Shown piece by piece: positions 17,359-27,000 of a stretch of 64,000 nt of DNA. The notes below the pieces were generated by a model, which did no database searches, had not been told where the DNA came from, and was given only the letters and a program-made list of their open reading frames with translations. Numbering within the stretch: position 1 is the stretch's first letter; every line of letters starts with the position of its first letter. The stretch comes from Flavobacteriaceae bacterium 3519-10 (GTDB taxonomy: Bacteria; Bacteroidota; Bacteroidia; Flavobacteriales; Weeksellaceae): assembly GCA_000023725.1 (NCBI GenBank), contig CP001673.1, positions 940,342 to 1,004,341 on the forward strand, read 5' to 3'. The position numbers were made by a program, and so were the translations under genes.

Positions 17359-17757
17359 ATGAAAAATATATTTATAGCGGCATTTGCTGCGGCAGCCATG
17401 TTTTCATGTTCGTCACTGTCCACCTCCAGAGTTGGCAGTTCGCAGGCAAGTATCGCGAATACAAAATGGACGCTGGCGGATGATGTTTCGGGGAAAAAGC
17501 CAACCCTGAACATTGAATCTGGGCGGATTACCGGAAACGGCGGCTGTAACAGCTATTTCGGCGAACTCACGGTTGATCCCACTGCGGGAAACTTTTCAGC
17601 TAAGAATGTAGGCTCCACCAAGATGGCCTGCGATAATATGTCGGTTGAAAGCAATTTCTTCAGCATGCTGAACGAAGCGACCAAATATGTGGTAAGCGGT
17701 AATACGCTCGAACTGTACAAAGGAAACCTGTTGCTGTTGAAATTCAATAAGTTGTAA
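17359..17757 (+). CDS. META-domain lipoprotein (HslJ-like)
   Basis: A 132-residue lipoprotein; MKNIFIAAFAAAAMFSC gives the lipidated Cys at 17. The META domain opens with ANTKWTLADDVSGKKPTL and shows the hallmark GGCNSYFGEL with GSTKMACDN, as in HslJ, an envelope protein linked to heat-shock and novobiocin phenotypes in E. coli. Function here is unknown. The start is fixed by the signal sequence and by the promoter that overlaps the only upstream alternative. Confidence 0.88.
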   Translation: MKNIFIAAFAAAAMFSCSSLSTSRVGSSQASIANTKWTLADDVSGKKPTLNIESGRITGNGGCNSYFGELTVDPTAGNFSAKNVGSTKMACDNMSVESNFFSMLNEATKYVVSGNTLELYKGNLLLLKFNKL

Positions 17758-17782
17758 GTAGAAATACTTTAAAATAAGACCA

Positions 17783-17820
17783 AAAAAAAGGAACCTGATT
17801 ATGGGTTCCTTTATTTTTTT
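17783..17820. terminator. Bidirectional terminator between convergent genes
   Basis: AAGGAACC (17788-17795) pairs with GGTTCCTT (17804-17811). T runs follow on both strands, so it can end the META gene and the convergent small acidic gene. Confidence 0.9.
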
Positions 17821-18065
17821 TATTCGGCATCGTCTTCTTCCTCGTCATATTTTGCGAGTTCCTCGTCGCACCATTTGAATCCTGCTTCTACCACCTTGGT
17901 GGCTTCGTCGGCCATGGTTTCTTCGTCGTCACCCTGCAAATCATCCAGCCATTCCACTTCCTCTTCTTCCACATTCAGGATATATCTTGGATATTCCGTG
18001 TGAACAACAAAAAGGTCTTCCGGGAATTCTGAATTGTCGGCTAATAAAAACTTTGGTAATTTCAT
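17820..18065 (-). CDS. Small acidic conserved protein
   Basis: An 81-residue very acidic protein (MKLPKFLLADNSEFPEDLFV onward) with clusters of Glu and Asp, including EEEEVEWLDD and a tail YDEEEDDAE. It has no signal peptide or membrane helix, so it is cytoplasmic. I believe similar short proteins occur across flavobacteria, but no function is known to me. The ATG at 18063-18065 follows a T-rich upstream region. It ends at a shared bidirectional terminator. Confidence 0.75.
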   Translation of the reverse strand: MKLPKFLLADNSEFPEDLFVVHTEYPRYILNVEEEEVEWLDDLQGDDEETMADEATKVVEAGFKWCDEELAKYDEEEDDAE

Positions 18066-18101
18066 AATAAATTTATTTTACTGCTCAAAAATACTAAAAT
18101 T

Positions 18102-19571
18102 TTATTGAAACCTATTCGTATCAATCTTTATTTTTTTTGAATAATTAGGGTTTATGAGACGTGTTTTTTTCATCAGAATCATCCAGACATTACCTTTCTG
18201 TATGGTATGTACAGCGCTGTATTTTCCCGATTGCATGAGTTTTTGAATGACCTCGTCACTCTCATTATAAACGTTTGAAAACAGGACATAATCTGGCTTT
18301 TCCGTATTATTAGCGTATCTCCTGTGGTCATCTGCAAGTGTAATATTATGTAAAGTGGCCGTATTTGGAAAAAAAGTTCTAATATTATCCGGTTCGATTT
18401 TTTGATTTTCTGTAAACCTTTGCATATCCCGCCATAACTCGTAATACGTCCAGTGCGCCGGCATCGCGTCCCAACCTTTTGCAATCCGAAGTGGGTAGAT
18501 CCAAATATAGCCCAATAGAGTATACGGTAAAATGTAATAGACAAAGTAATGGTTTCGGCGTCCAGGTGTAAGGAACCAATAAATGATTGCAATAATCAGC
18601 GGAGTCGTAATCGGCAAAAGATATCGGTGCCCAATGTAGTTTTGATAGGGCACCGTCATTATAAAGAAAATAATAAATTGACCCGCTGCAATAAGTACAA
18701 GCGTTAAAAAATTATGATCTATTTTTTTCGTTTTGTAAATTTCCGAAATAATATATACTCCCAACAGAAGGTATATAATCTTTCCAAGGTCAAAAAGCCG
18801 CCAGCCAAACAGAAATATATTCTTCAGCATTTCCATTGGGCTTGCATATCGTCCGGCATTTTCCCAGCTCTTCGAAACGGTGTTGTGAACGATCCAACCT
18901 CGTGCTTCATAAAAACTGAGAAGAAATGCAAAAAACAGGATCGTTCCGGGGATAAAGACCAGGTATTCGCGCCATGAAAACTTTCGGGTAACAACTATTT
19001 GATACAGAAATATAAAAATAACAAAACCAATTCCGGTCATTGTTGATCGAAGGCTCACCAACATAAGCCCACAGAAAAATAAAATAATTCCGAGATTATT
19101 TCTCCTTAGGTATGAGTTGATAACTGCAAGAAAAAAGAAAATTTGGAAAACTTCAAATGTTAGCACCGTCATTTGCGTGAGCATCACACTTTCGCCTAAA
19201 ACAGCAGCAAAAGCGAACCATCTGTCCCTCACATTAGAAAGGAAAAATCCGGTTAGGTGTAATAACTGATAGCAAACACCAAATACGAACGGAAGGATAA
19301 GGTAATGCGAGATTTCGACAGTTCTCCCAAATAACTTCCAGCCAAGCGCAAGATACAGGCCTGCAAATGGCTGATGTCCGGTCGTTATTGCGTCCGGGAG
19401 GTATAGGGTAGCAAAATTGGTGTCATAATAGTAATTCGCTGGTACCGCAAGCTGCACAATATTATCCCAAAAGAAGAAAAAATCGCGGCTGAACCAGATT
19501 AATATAAAAGATAAAATGGCAAGTACAGCAATTTCCGCTGTACCTATTTTACTTTGTGAAGTTTGTTCCAT
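18102..19571 (-). CDS. Polytopic membrane protein, possible GT-C type glycosyltransferase
   Basis: A 489-residue protein with about ten or eleven membrane helices and a C-terminal soluble part of about 110 residues. The first periplasmic loop after helix one holds FFFFWDNIVQLAVPANYYYD. An acidic residue in that loop and the general plan resemble lipid-linked sugar transferases of the GT-C fold (ArnT/PMT-like), but no diagnostic motif is clear. It is the last gene of a five-gene run, 21 bp after the dehydrogenase. Probably envelope-related; function uncertain. Confidence 0.65.
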   Translation of the reverse strand: MEQTSQSKIGTAEIAVLAILSFILIWFSRDFFFFWDNIVQLAVPANYYYDTNFATLYLPDAITTGHQPFAGLYLALGWKLFGRTVEISHYLILPFVFGVCYQLLHLTGFFLSNVRDRWFAFAAVLGESVMLTQMTVLTFEVFQIFFFLAVINSYLRRNNLGIILFFCGLMLVSLRSTMTGIGFVIFIFLYQIVVTRKFSWREYLVFIPGTILFFAFLLSFYEARGWIVHNTVSKSWENAGRYASPMEMLKNIFLFGWRLFDLGKIIYLLLGVYIISEIYKTKKIDHNFLTLVLIAAGQFIIFFIMTVPYQNYIGHRYLLPITTPLIIAIIYWFLTPGRRNHYFVYYILPYTLLGYIWIYPLRIAKGWDAMPAHWTYYELWRDMQRFTENQKIEPDNIRTFFPNTATLHNITLADDHRRYANNTEKPDYVLFSNVYNESDEVIQKLMQSGKYSAVHTIQKGNVWMILMKKTRLINPNYSKKIKIDTNRFQ

Positions 19572-19592
19572 TTGCTGTTGCGTATCCTATTC

Positions 19593-20483
19593 TTACTTCG
19601 CAAACATTCTCGCCACTTTCTCAGCTTTCCGGCTTTCGGCATAATCATAGAAACCTTCGCCTGATTTTACGCCTAATTTTCCGGCTGTTACCATGTTTAC
19701 GAGCAGTGGAGTGGGTGCGTATTTAGGGTTTTTGAAGCCGTCGTGCATCACATTCAGAATCGCCAGGCAAACATCAAGGCCGATAAAGTCAGCTAACTCC
19801 AATGGTCCCATCGGATGCGCCATTCCGAGTTTCATTACGGTATCGATCTCTTCAACACCTGCAACGCCGTTGTAAAGCGTTTCAATGGCTTCATTAATCA
19901 TCGGCATCAGGATTCTGTTCGCTACAAAACCCGGATAATCATACACTTCGACCGGAGTTTTCCCCAACGTTTTGCTCATTTCAAATATCGAATCGAAAGT
20001 TTCTTTTGAAGTAGAATAGCCCTTAATGATCTCTACCAGCTTCATCACCGGCACCGGATTCATAAAATGCATACCGATTACTTGCTCAGGACGGTTGGTT
20101 ACCGAGGCGATTTTAGTAATTGAAATGGATGAAGTGTTGGTTGCCAATATGCAGTTTTCAGGCGCCAACTCATCCATCTGTCTGAAGATTTTGAGCTTAA
20201 GATCAATATTTTCAGTAGCTGCTTCCACGATCAGATCTGCGTTTCGCGCGGCATCTTCTAATTTCGTAAAGGTTGAGATGTTGCTTAAAGTTGCATTTTT
20301 TTGCTCCTCGGTAAGGTTGCCTTTTGCCACAATGCGGTCGAGGTTTGTGCTGATGGTTTTCAGGCCTTTTGCCAATGCTTCATCAGATACATCAACTAAA
20401 CTTACACTGAGACCTGTCTGTGCAAAGGTGTGTGCAATGCCGTTGCCCATTGTTCCGGCGCCAATAACTACAATGTTTTTCAT
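19593..20483 (-). CDS. 3-hydroxybutyryl-CoA dehydrogenase
   Basis: A 296-residue NAD(P)-dependent 3-hydroxyacyl-CoA dehydrogenase, interconverting acetoacetyl-CoA and 3-hydroxybutyryl-CoA in the cytoplasm. The nucleotide site is VIGAGTMGNGIAHTFAQ (residues 5-21). The catalytic His lies in GMHFMNPVPVMKLVEII, followed by DYPGFVANRILMPMINEAI and the C-terminal domain with GMAHPMGPLELADFIGLD. Single-domain length matches Hbd/PaaH-type enzymes. It is a second such enzyme besides the fused one at 42.2-44.6 kb, and not part of that regulated operon. ATG at 20481-20483. Confidence 0.92.
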   Translation of the reverse strand: MKNIVVIGAGTMGNGIAHTFAQTGLSVSLVDVSDEALAKGLKTISTNLDRIVAKGNLTEEQKNATLSNISTFTKLEDAARNADLIVEAATENIDLKLKIFRQMDELAPENCILATNTSSISITKIASVTNRPEQVIGMHFMNPVPVMKLVEIIKGYSTSKETFDSIFEMSKTLGKTPVEVYDYPGFVANRILMPMINEAIETLYNGVAGVEEIDTVMKLGMAHPMGPLELADFIGLDVCLAILNVMHDGFKNPKYAPTPLLVNMVTAGKLGVKSGEGFYDYAESRKAEKVARMFAK

Positions 20484-20504
20484 GTTTATTTCTTTAATTT
20501 TTCT

Positions 20505-21320
20505 TTAATAATTTTTAGTGTAGGATTTACCTTTCTGTAAGATTTGCTCACCCGCAGAAGTTTGGAATTTAGTTCTGATAAAAACCCTTTTACCGTCGAT
20601 CCTGTTGAGGAAGACCGCGAAATGCAGATGCGGACCGCTGGAAAATCCAGTATTTCCGCTGTAGCCGATGAGCTGGCCTTTTTCTACCCTATCGCCTTTT
20701 TTCACGGTGGTTCCTTTGTATTTCAGATGCGCATAATCGGCGAAAGTGCCGTCGCTGTGCATAATCAGGATTCGGTTGTTGTAATTTGCGCATGAAATAG
20801 AGGGGCAACTTTTGGTGTTATGATCAGTTACTTCAGTTACAATTCCATCGCGTGCAGCCATCACTGCATCGCCGGTTTGGAGGTTAAAATCAAGGGAAAA
20901 CTCACCCGAATGCGAGAATTTTCCGTTATAACCCTGGTAGATTAATTGCGTTTTACCGGTTTCAAACGGCAGCGAGTACACGTAATTTACGTCGTAATTT
21001 TGCTGACGCGCATCACCAAAATTAAACGAGTTCGTAAAAGAAAACTGGTTTCCGGACTTCAGTTCGATTGGGCTTAATTTGGCAATCAGGAATTTCTTTG
21101 TTTTCGCGGGTACTACTACGATTTCGCCGTTCCGCAAGGTGTTGTCTAAATTGACAAGTTTGAATTTGTACTGAGCCGACATCGGCATTGGTTCATCATT
21201 ATCTGCGTAGATAAAGATTTCGCGGTTTACCGTTTCGGTGTAAAAACGGATTTCCCATTTCTGCTGAGCCGAAACCAAAACGTGAAGAGCCAGAAAAAGA
21301 AATGAAAATACAAATTTCAT
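20505..21320 (-). CDS. M23-family metallopeptidase, exported
   Basis: A 271-residue protein with a signal peptide (MKFVFSFLFLALHVLVSAQ). The N-terminal strand-rich region of about 120 residues precedes a peptidase M23 domain. Zinc-site motifs are FSHSGEFSLDF, then MHSDGTFADYAHL and GPHLHFAVF, with the usual GDRVEKGQLIGYSGNTG turn between the last two. It likely cleaves peptidoglycan cross-bridges or acts as a scaffold in the periplasm. The start is the ATG at 21318-21320. It follows the beta-lactamase by only 6 bp, which implies co-transcription. Confidence 0.88.
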   Translation of the reverse strand: MKFVFSFLFLALHVLVSAQQKWEIRFYTETVNREIFIYADNDEPMPMSAQYKFKLVNLDNTLRNGEIVVVPAKTKKFLIAKLSPIELKSGNQFSFTNSFNFGDARQQNYDVNYVYSLPFETGKTQLIYQGYNGKFSHSGEFSLDFNLQTGDAVMAARDGIVTEVTDHNTKSCPSISCANYNNRILIMHSDGTFADYAHLKYKGTTVKKGDRVEKGQLIGYSGNTGFSSGPHLHFAVFLNRIDGKRVFIRTKFQTSAGEQILQKGKSYTKNY

Positions 21321-21326
21321 CAAGAA

Positions 21327-22208
21327 TTAATTTGCGCTAAAATAATCAAAAACTATTTTAGAAATGTCGGCGATCATTTTGGTATTTGTGGCCTCGCTTT
21401 CCATTGAATCTGAAACGAAAACGCTGATCGCATAATGCTTTCCGTTCGGCAACGTAACAATCCCGATGTCGTTTTCAGCAATAGTTAAGTCCTCACTGTT
21501 TTTTCCGGAAGAACCCGTTTTATGGGCAACAGGCAGACCGCGCGGCAACTGAGCGACGAGTTTGTTCTGTCCCGTGGTGGTTTCAAGCATTGTGTTCATC
21601 AGGAAATCGGTGGAAGGTTTTGAAACTGTTTTTTTATCGAAGAAATCTTTGAGCAATTTGTTTGCAGAATTTGTGGAAGTTACGTTCCAGTACAGAAATT
21701 CGTCGCCACGGTGCATTTGCGCTTCATCGGCTTTAATAGTGAAATCTTTCACGTCTTTACTGTCGATAAATTTCTGCACAGTTCCGGTGCCGCCAATGAG
21801 TCTCAACACGATATCGCAGCCGTTGTTATCGCTTTCTGCGACGGTGTATTTCAGCAGCAAGCTTAAGGGTATTTCAATATTACCATCTGGAAACCTATCG
21901 CGGATGGGGCTCCATGTATTTTCCGCAAGGTCAGATTTCTTAATGAAAATGTTTTGGTCTAAACTTAATTTTCCCTCATCAACCTCATTTAAAACCGCCA
22001 GCGCAATGTGGAATTTAAAGACGCTGAGCATCGGAAGTTTTTTGTTTCCGTTGATGTGGATGGTTTTATTATTTTCAAAATCATGCACAGAAACAGCGAC
22101 GGTGGCATTTTTGTCCTTGATGATTTGCTGGATTTGTTTCTTCAGTACTGAATTTTGCGAAAAATTTAATGCAGAAATAAAGAGGAAAAATAAAGTAATT
22201 TTTTTCAT
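21327..22208 (-). CDS. Class A beta-lactamase, A2 (CIA/CGA/VEB-like) type
   Basis: A 293-residue periplasmic serine beta-lactamase. The signal peptide is MKKITLFFLFISALNFSQ. Active-site motifs: S62-V-F-K65 (equivalent to S70xxK73), S126-D-N (130 loop), E162-A-Q-M-H (the E166 region in the form typical of subclass A2) and K230-T-G. All catalytic residues are intact, so the enzyme should be active on penicillins and probably some cephalosporins; the spectrum cannot be read from sequence. The ATG at 22206-22208 matches the signal peptide. It sits in a housekeeping-like operon with no mobile element nearby, which fits an intrinsic chromosomal enzyme. Confidence 0.93.
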   Translation of the reverse strand: MKKITLFFLFISALNFSQNSVLKKQIQQIIKDKNATVAVSVHDFENNKTIHINGNKKLPMLSVFKFHIALAVLNEVDEGKLSLDQNIFIKKSDLAENTWSPIRDRFPDGNIEIPLSLLLKYTVAESDNNGCDIVLRLIGGTGTVQKFIDSKDVKDFTIKADEAQMHRGDEFLYWNVTSTNSANKLLKDFFDKKTVSKPSTDFLMNTMLETTTGQNKLVAQLPRGLPVAHKTGSSGKNSEDLTIAENDIGIVTLPNGKHYAISVFVSDSMESEATNTKMIADISKIVFDYFSAN

Positions 22209-22230
22209 ATCCAATAGTTCATTTTCAAAT

Positions 22231-23193
22231 CTAACTGATCAATCTCACAATTTCCAAAGCCACTTTCAGCGCTTCTGTACCGTCTTCGAGGCTCACTTCC
22301 ACATTCTTATCTTCAGAGATCGCGCTGGCAAAACTTTCGAGTTCGTCGAGGATTGCATTGTTGGGTTGGATGTTGGGATATTCGAAAATAATCTGGTTCC
22401 GTTCGCCTTCGGCGTTTTCAATGATCATATCAAAATCAGTCGGATTTTCAGGTGCGTCTTTCATTCGTATTACTTCGGCTTTCTTTTCGAGAAAATCGAC
22501 CGAAATATAAGCGTCTTTCTGGAAAAACCTCGATTTCCGCATCGATTTCATTGAAATTCGCGACGTCGTAAGGTTCGCCACACAACCGTTTTCAAACTCG
22601 ATCCGTGCATTGCAGATGTCGGGAGATTTTGATACAACCGCAACTCCTGATGCATGGATGGCTTTTACTTTAGATTTTACAATGGAAAGTAGGATGTCGA
22701 GGTCATGTATCATCAGATCCAGTACCACAGACACGTCGGTTCCGCGCGGATTAAATTCTGCCAGACGGTGGATTTCGATAAACATCGGGTTCTGGATGAA
22801 ATTTCGTGAGCCGATGAACGCCGGATTATATCTTTCAACATGGCCAACCTGTGATTTAATGCCGAATTCACGGCATTTAAACATAATTTCCTCAGCCTGC
22901 TGAAGTGTTTGCGTAACAGGTTTTTCGATGAAGAAATGTTTGCGGTGTGCAATCGCCTGCATCGCATAATCGTAATGATAAAGCGTGGGCGTCACAATAT
23001 CCAGCATATCTATTTCAGCCAGCAGCGCTTCGAAACTCTCAAAATAAGTATAGCCGAATTCGGTTTCAAGTTTTTTTCCGTTTTCTTTATCGGCATCGTG
23101 AAAGCCGACGAGCTCGTATTTTTCGGATTGGTTCAGTAATTTTAAATGTATTTTGCCCAAATGTCCGGCACCCACTAACCCTGCTCTCAGCAT
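22231..23193 (-). CDS. Gfo/Idh/MocA-family oxidoreductase
   Basis: A 320-residue NAD(P)-dependent oxidoreductase. The Rossmann start is RAGLVGAGHLGKIHLKLL (residues 3-20). The EKP motif is in HFFIEKPVTQTL, and DLMIHDLDIL is the conserved His-containing helix. Substrates in this family are usually sugars, inositols or sugar nucleotides; none can be assigned here. It is the first gene of the five-gene minus-strand run, with only 22 bp to the beta-lactamase. A near-consensus box (TATCTTTA) lies about 20 bases upstream of the ATG. Confidence 0.88.
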   Translation of the reverse strand: MLRAGLVGAGHLGKIHLKLLNQSEKYELVGFHDADKENGKKLETEFGYTYFESFEALLAEIDMLDIVTPTLYHYDYAMQAIAHRKHFFIEKPVTQTLQQAEEIMFKCREFGIKSQVGHVERYNPAFIGSRNFIQNPMFIEIHRLAEFNPRGTDVSVVLDLMIHDLDILLSIVKSKVKAIHASGVAVVSKSPDICNARIEFENGCVANLTTSRISMKSMRKSRFFQKDAYISVDFLEKKAEVIRMKDAPENPTDFDMIIENAEGERNQIIFEYPNIQPNNAILDELESFASAISEDKNVEVSLEDGTEALKVALEIVRLIS

Positions 23194-23304
23194 CTTGAAA
23201 TTATTTCTGTAAAGATATAAATTCAGCCCGAATTACAGCGGCTCACTTCGGCGGCGGCAAGCTGTGTTGTGCGGAAAATATTCGGAAATCCGGAATCTAT
23301 TCAG

Positions 23305-23312
23305 TAGTTTTG
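23305..23312 (+). promoter_or_regulatory. -7 box directly before pcm
   Basis: TAGTTTTG matches TAnnTTTG and stands four bases before the pcm ATG, predicting a leaderless or nearly leaderless mRNA. Confidence 0.55.
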
Positions 23313-23316
23313 TGCT

Positions 23317-23967
23317 ATGCAGGATTCATTTTTACACAAGGGAAAACGTAAATTTTTGGTTGAGTATCTTCGGGATAAAGTAGGAATATCGGACGAAAAA
23401 GTTCTGAAAGCTATCAACGAAGTTCCGCGTCATCTTTTTCTTGAAAGTATTTTTGAAGATTACGCCTATGAAGACCGCGCCTTTCCGATTCTTGCCAAGC
23501 AGACGATATCTCACCCATCAACTGTTGCCGAGCAAACCGAACTTCTTGAACTGACTGAAAAGGAAAAAGTGCTTGAGATAGGCACCGGAAGCGGCTATCA
23601 AACAGCGGTTTTGGTAGCGATGAATACCTGGGTTTATACGGTTGAGCGCCAAAAAGAGCTTCACGATTTTGCTTTCCGCAAACTAGGTGAACTGCATCTT
23701 CGTCCAAAATTCCAGAGTTTCGGTGATGGTTTCGCAGGCTTGCCGACTTTCGCGCCTTTCGATAAAATTCTTGTAACCTGCGGTGCCGAAAAACTACCGA
23801 CAGAGCTGCTTCACCAACTCAAGATAGGTGGAAAAATGGTGATTCCATTAGGCCGAACCGATGAGCAAATCCTCACTCGTTTCACAAAACGTTCCGAAAA
23901 AGAATTCGAAAAAGAGGAGTTTGGCGCCTATAAGTTTGTGCCGATGCTGAACAGTACCAGCCACTAA
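23317..23967 (+). CDS. pcm: Protein-L-isoaspartate O-methyltransferase
   Basis: A 216-residue cytoplasmic methyltransferase that uses SAM to methylate L-isoaspartyl residues in damaged proteins, starting their repair. It has the PCMT pre-motif AYEDRAFPI, then ISHPSTVAEQTELLEL, the SAM motif VLEIGTGSGYQTAVL, and FDKILVTCGAEKLP with a C-terminal GGKMVIPLG. Length is typical. The ATG at 23317 follows a -7 box by four bases. Monocistronic. Confidence 0.95.
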   Translation: MQDSFLHKGKRKFLVEYLRDKVGISDEKVLKAINEVPRHLFLESIFEDYAYEDRAFPILAKQTISHPSTVAEQTELLELTEKEKVLEIGTGSGYQTAVLVAMNTWVYTVERQKELHDFAFRKLGELHLRPKFQSFGDGFAGLPTFAPFDKILVTCGAEKLPTELLHQLKIGGKMVIPLGRTDEQILTRFTKRSEKEFEKEEFGAYKFVPMLNSTSH

Positions 23968-24061
23968 AAGCACCAGACGACCGTCAATGTTACGTGAATG
24001 TTAAACTTTTATGAACGCGGTATTTGCATCCGTCAAATTCGCTATTTCAATATATAGAATG

Positions 24062-24069
24062 TATTTTTG
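24062..24069 (+). promoter_or_regulatory. -7 box of ccsBA
   Basis: TATTTTTG matches TAnnTTTG, 30 bases before the ATG at 24100. Confidence 0.5.
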
Positions 24070-24099
24070 CAGCTATTTGAATTTTACTACAACTTCCAC

Positions 24100-27000
24100 A
24101 TGAAAAAACTTCAAAGTATCCTTATTTCTACACGCACGATGGCGGTTTTGCTGCTCGTCTATGCTGTCGCGATGGCCTACGCTACCTTTCTAGAGAACGA
24201 TTACGGTACGCCAACGGCAAAAGCTTTAATCTATGAAGCGAAATGGTTCGAAGCAGTTATGGTGCTGCTCATCCTCAATTTTATCGGCAATATTTCAAGA
24301 TACCGACTTTGGAAAAGAGAAAAATGGCCCGTTCTGGTCTTTCACCTTTCGTTTGTGCTGATCTTTATTGGTGGGGCCATCACGCGCTACATCAGCTACG
24401 AGGGCATTATGCATATTCGTGAAGGCGAAACATCCAATCAGGTAATTACCGATAAAAATTTCTTTAAAATACAGATTGAAGAAAAAGGCGACATCCTAAA
24501 TTACGAAGACGTTCCGTATCTGATGTCACCATTGCATAAAAATTTTAGCGCGAGTTACGATTATCACGGAAAGCAGGTAAAAGTGAAAGCCGTAGATTTC
24601 ATTCAGAGAAAGAAAGACAGTTTAGTTGCTGATAATTCGGGCACTGAATATCTTCACGTAGTTTCTACAGGGCAGTCAGGTCGCGAGAATATTTACATTA
24701 AATCAGGCGAATCCAAGTCGGTTAACGGCATGCTGGTCGCGTTCAACCGTGCTATTGAAGGAGCTGTGGAATTTACAAATTCTGGCGGGCAGCTTTTAAT
24801 TAAAACCCCTGTTGAAGCCGAGTACATGACAATGGCAACTCAGGCCACCGGAACCACTAAAAAAGACGAATATCAGCCGCTTGTGCTCCGTAGTCTTTAT
24901 ACCGTGAACGATTTAAAACTGGTCGTTCCAGACGGCTTGAAAAAAGGAAAACTGATTGCCTATGAGGGCGACCGCCAGAAAGATAAGGAAGTTTCAGATC
25001 AACTTACGGTGGAATTGCAGGGGCCAAAAACAAAACTTCTTGTTGATTTACCGGTTGAGAAAGGAAATCCGAATGCGTTTAAACAGGTGTCACTCGATGG
25101 GATGAATATAATTGTAGGATTCGGACCAAAAGTATATACTACGCCATTCTCCTTAAAATTAGATGATTTCGTAATGGAAACTTACCCCGGAAGCTCCTCG
25201 CCAAGTGCGTATGAAAGCCATGTGCAGGTAATTGATAACGGTAAACAGACCCCTTATAAAATTTATATGAACAATGTACTGAATCACGGTGGTTACCGGT
25301 TTTTCCAGGCAAGTTTCGATCCGGACAGACAGGGTACTGTACTTTCTGTGAACCATGATTTTTGGGGAACACTCATTACTTACATCGGATATTTCTTCCT
25401 GTTCGGAGGCATGTTTGTGATCTTCTTCTGGAAGGGCACGCATTTCTGGAAGCTAAACAAAATGCTTAAAGACGTTAACAAAAAGAGAACAGCTACGGTT
25501 TTATTGCTGTTGTTGAGTTTAACTTTCAATGCACAGAAAATTGAAACGCATGGCACAAATGACGGTTCCGGCAAAGAGATGCATTCCGCTGATGACGGCC
25601 ATGGCCACGGCGCTGCAGATTTGCTTACCGAAGAACCTGCACCGAAGAAAACCCAAAATTCACTTGCATTAAAAACGCCGAAATCAATCAGCCCGGATGT
25701 AATTATCTCACGCAATACCATCAATGCAGAACATGCTGAAAAATTTGGTTATCTGCTTGTTCAGAATACAGAAGGCCGAATTGTTCCGATCAACACACAG
25801 GCTCTGGATGTTCTCAGAAAGCTGTATAAAAGCGACAAATTCAAAGGGACTGAAGGTAAATTTCTTACCGCAAACCAATGGTTTCTGTCGATTAACACCG
25901 ATACCGCGAGCTGGACGATGGTTCCAATGATCAAGATCGGTTCGGGTGGTGAAGCATTAAAAAAGAAAGCCAGAGCAAATGCTGAAGGTTACACTTCTTT
26001 GATGAACCTGTTTCCTGCAGACGCACAGGGAAATCTTCATTATGTTCTCGAAGAAGATTTTCAGGCCGCTTTCGCGAAAAAACCTGCGGATCAGTCCAAA
26101 TATGATTTAGCAGTGATTGATTTGAATGACCGTGTTCAGGCATTCAACGAATTCTTCAGCGGCCAGTTTATGCGTATCGTGCCGGTGCAGAATGATCCCA
26201 ATAATACATGGCACTCGTGGCTTGACCAAAGTTTCGAACCTGATATGGAGGCACAAAAGGTGATGGGCCCTTACTTCTCCGAAGTGCTGGCGGCACAGAA
26301 ATCAGGAAACTGGAGCAAGGCCGATGCTGAGCTGGCAAAACTTTCTGAATATCAGCAAACCTGGGGCAAGAACGTAGTTCCTTCCAAATCGAAAGTGGAC
26401 CTTGAGGTTTTGATGAACAAAGTGAACATCAACTTTCAGTTATTGATTTTCTACACGCTGATCGGCGGCTTACTTCTGGTTCTTGGTTTTATTGAGTTAT
26501 TCAAGCCTAACAAAATCTTAAATAAAATAGTAAAAGGACTCATCCTTGTAGGGCTTATCGGCTATATATTCCAGTTCCTGGGATTGGTTGCGCGCTGGTA
26601 TATTTCCGGGCACGCACCTTGGAGCAACGGCTACGAAGCGATTATCTTCATTTCGTGGGTAGGTATTACCGCAGGGCTTCTTCTTTACCGAAACTCCAAC
26701 GCGCTGATTCCTGCCGCAGGATTTATGGTTGCGGTGATCATGATGGGCTTCGCACACGGCGGTTCAGCACTTGATCCGCAAATTACGCCGCTTGTTCCTG
26801 TACTTAAATCGTACTGGCTTATTATCCACGTGGCGATCATTGTATCCAGTTATGGTTTCTTCGGGCTTTCGATGGTTATCGCCATAATCGTCCTGATGTT
26901 TTATATTCTCAGTAACAAGCAAGCGTATAAAATACACAATGACACCACTGTAAAAGAACTTACCATTGTATCGGAAATGTCGCTTACCATTGGTCTTTAT

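Noticed and set aside
20026..20508. Plus-strand frame of 160 codons opposite the hydroxybutyryl-CoA dehydrogenase
   Set aside because: Antisense to a gene with intact catalytic motifs.
21562..22554. Long plus-strand open frame (330 codons) opposite the beta-lactamase and oxidoreductase genes
   Set aside because: Both minus-strand genes have complete family motifs; the plus frame has no recognisable domain and crosses two genes.
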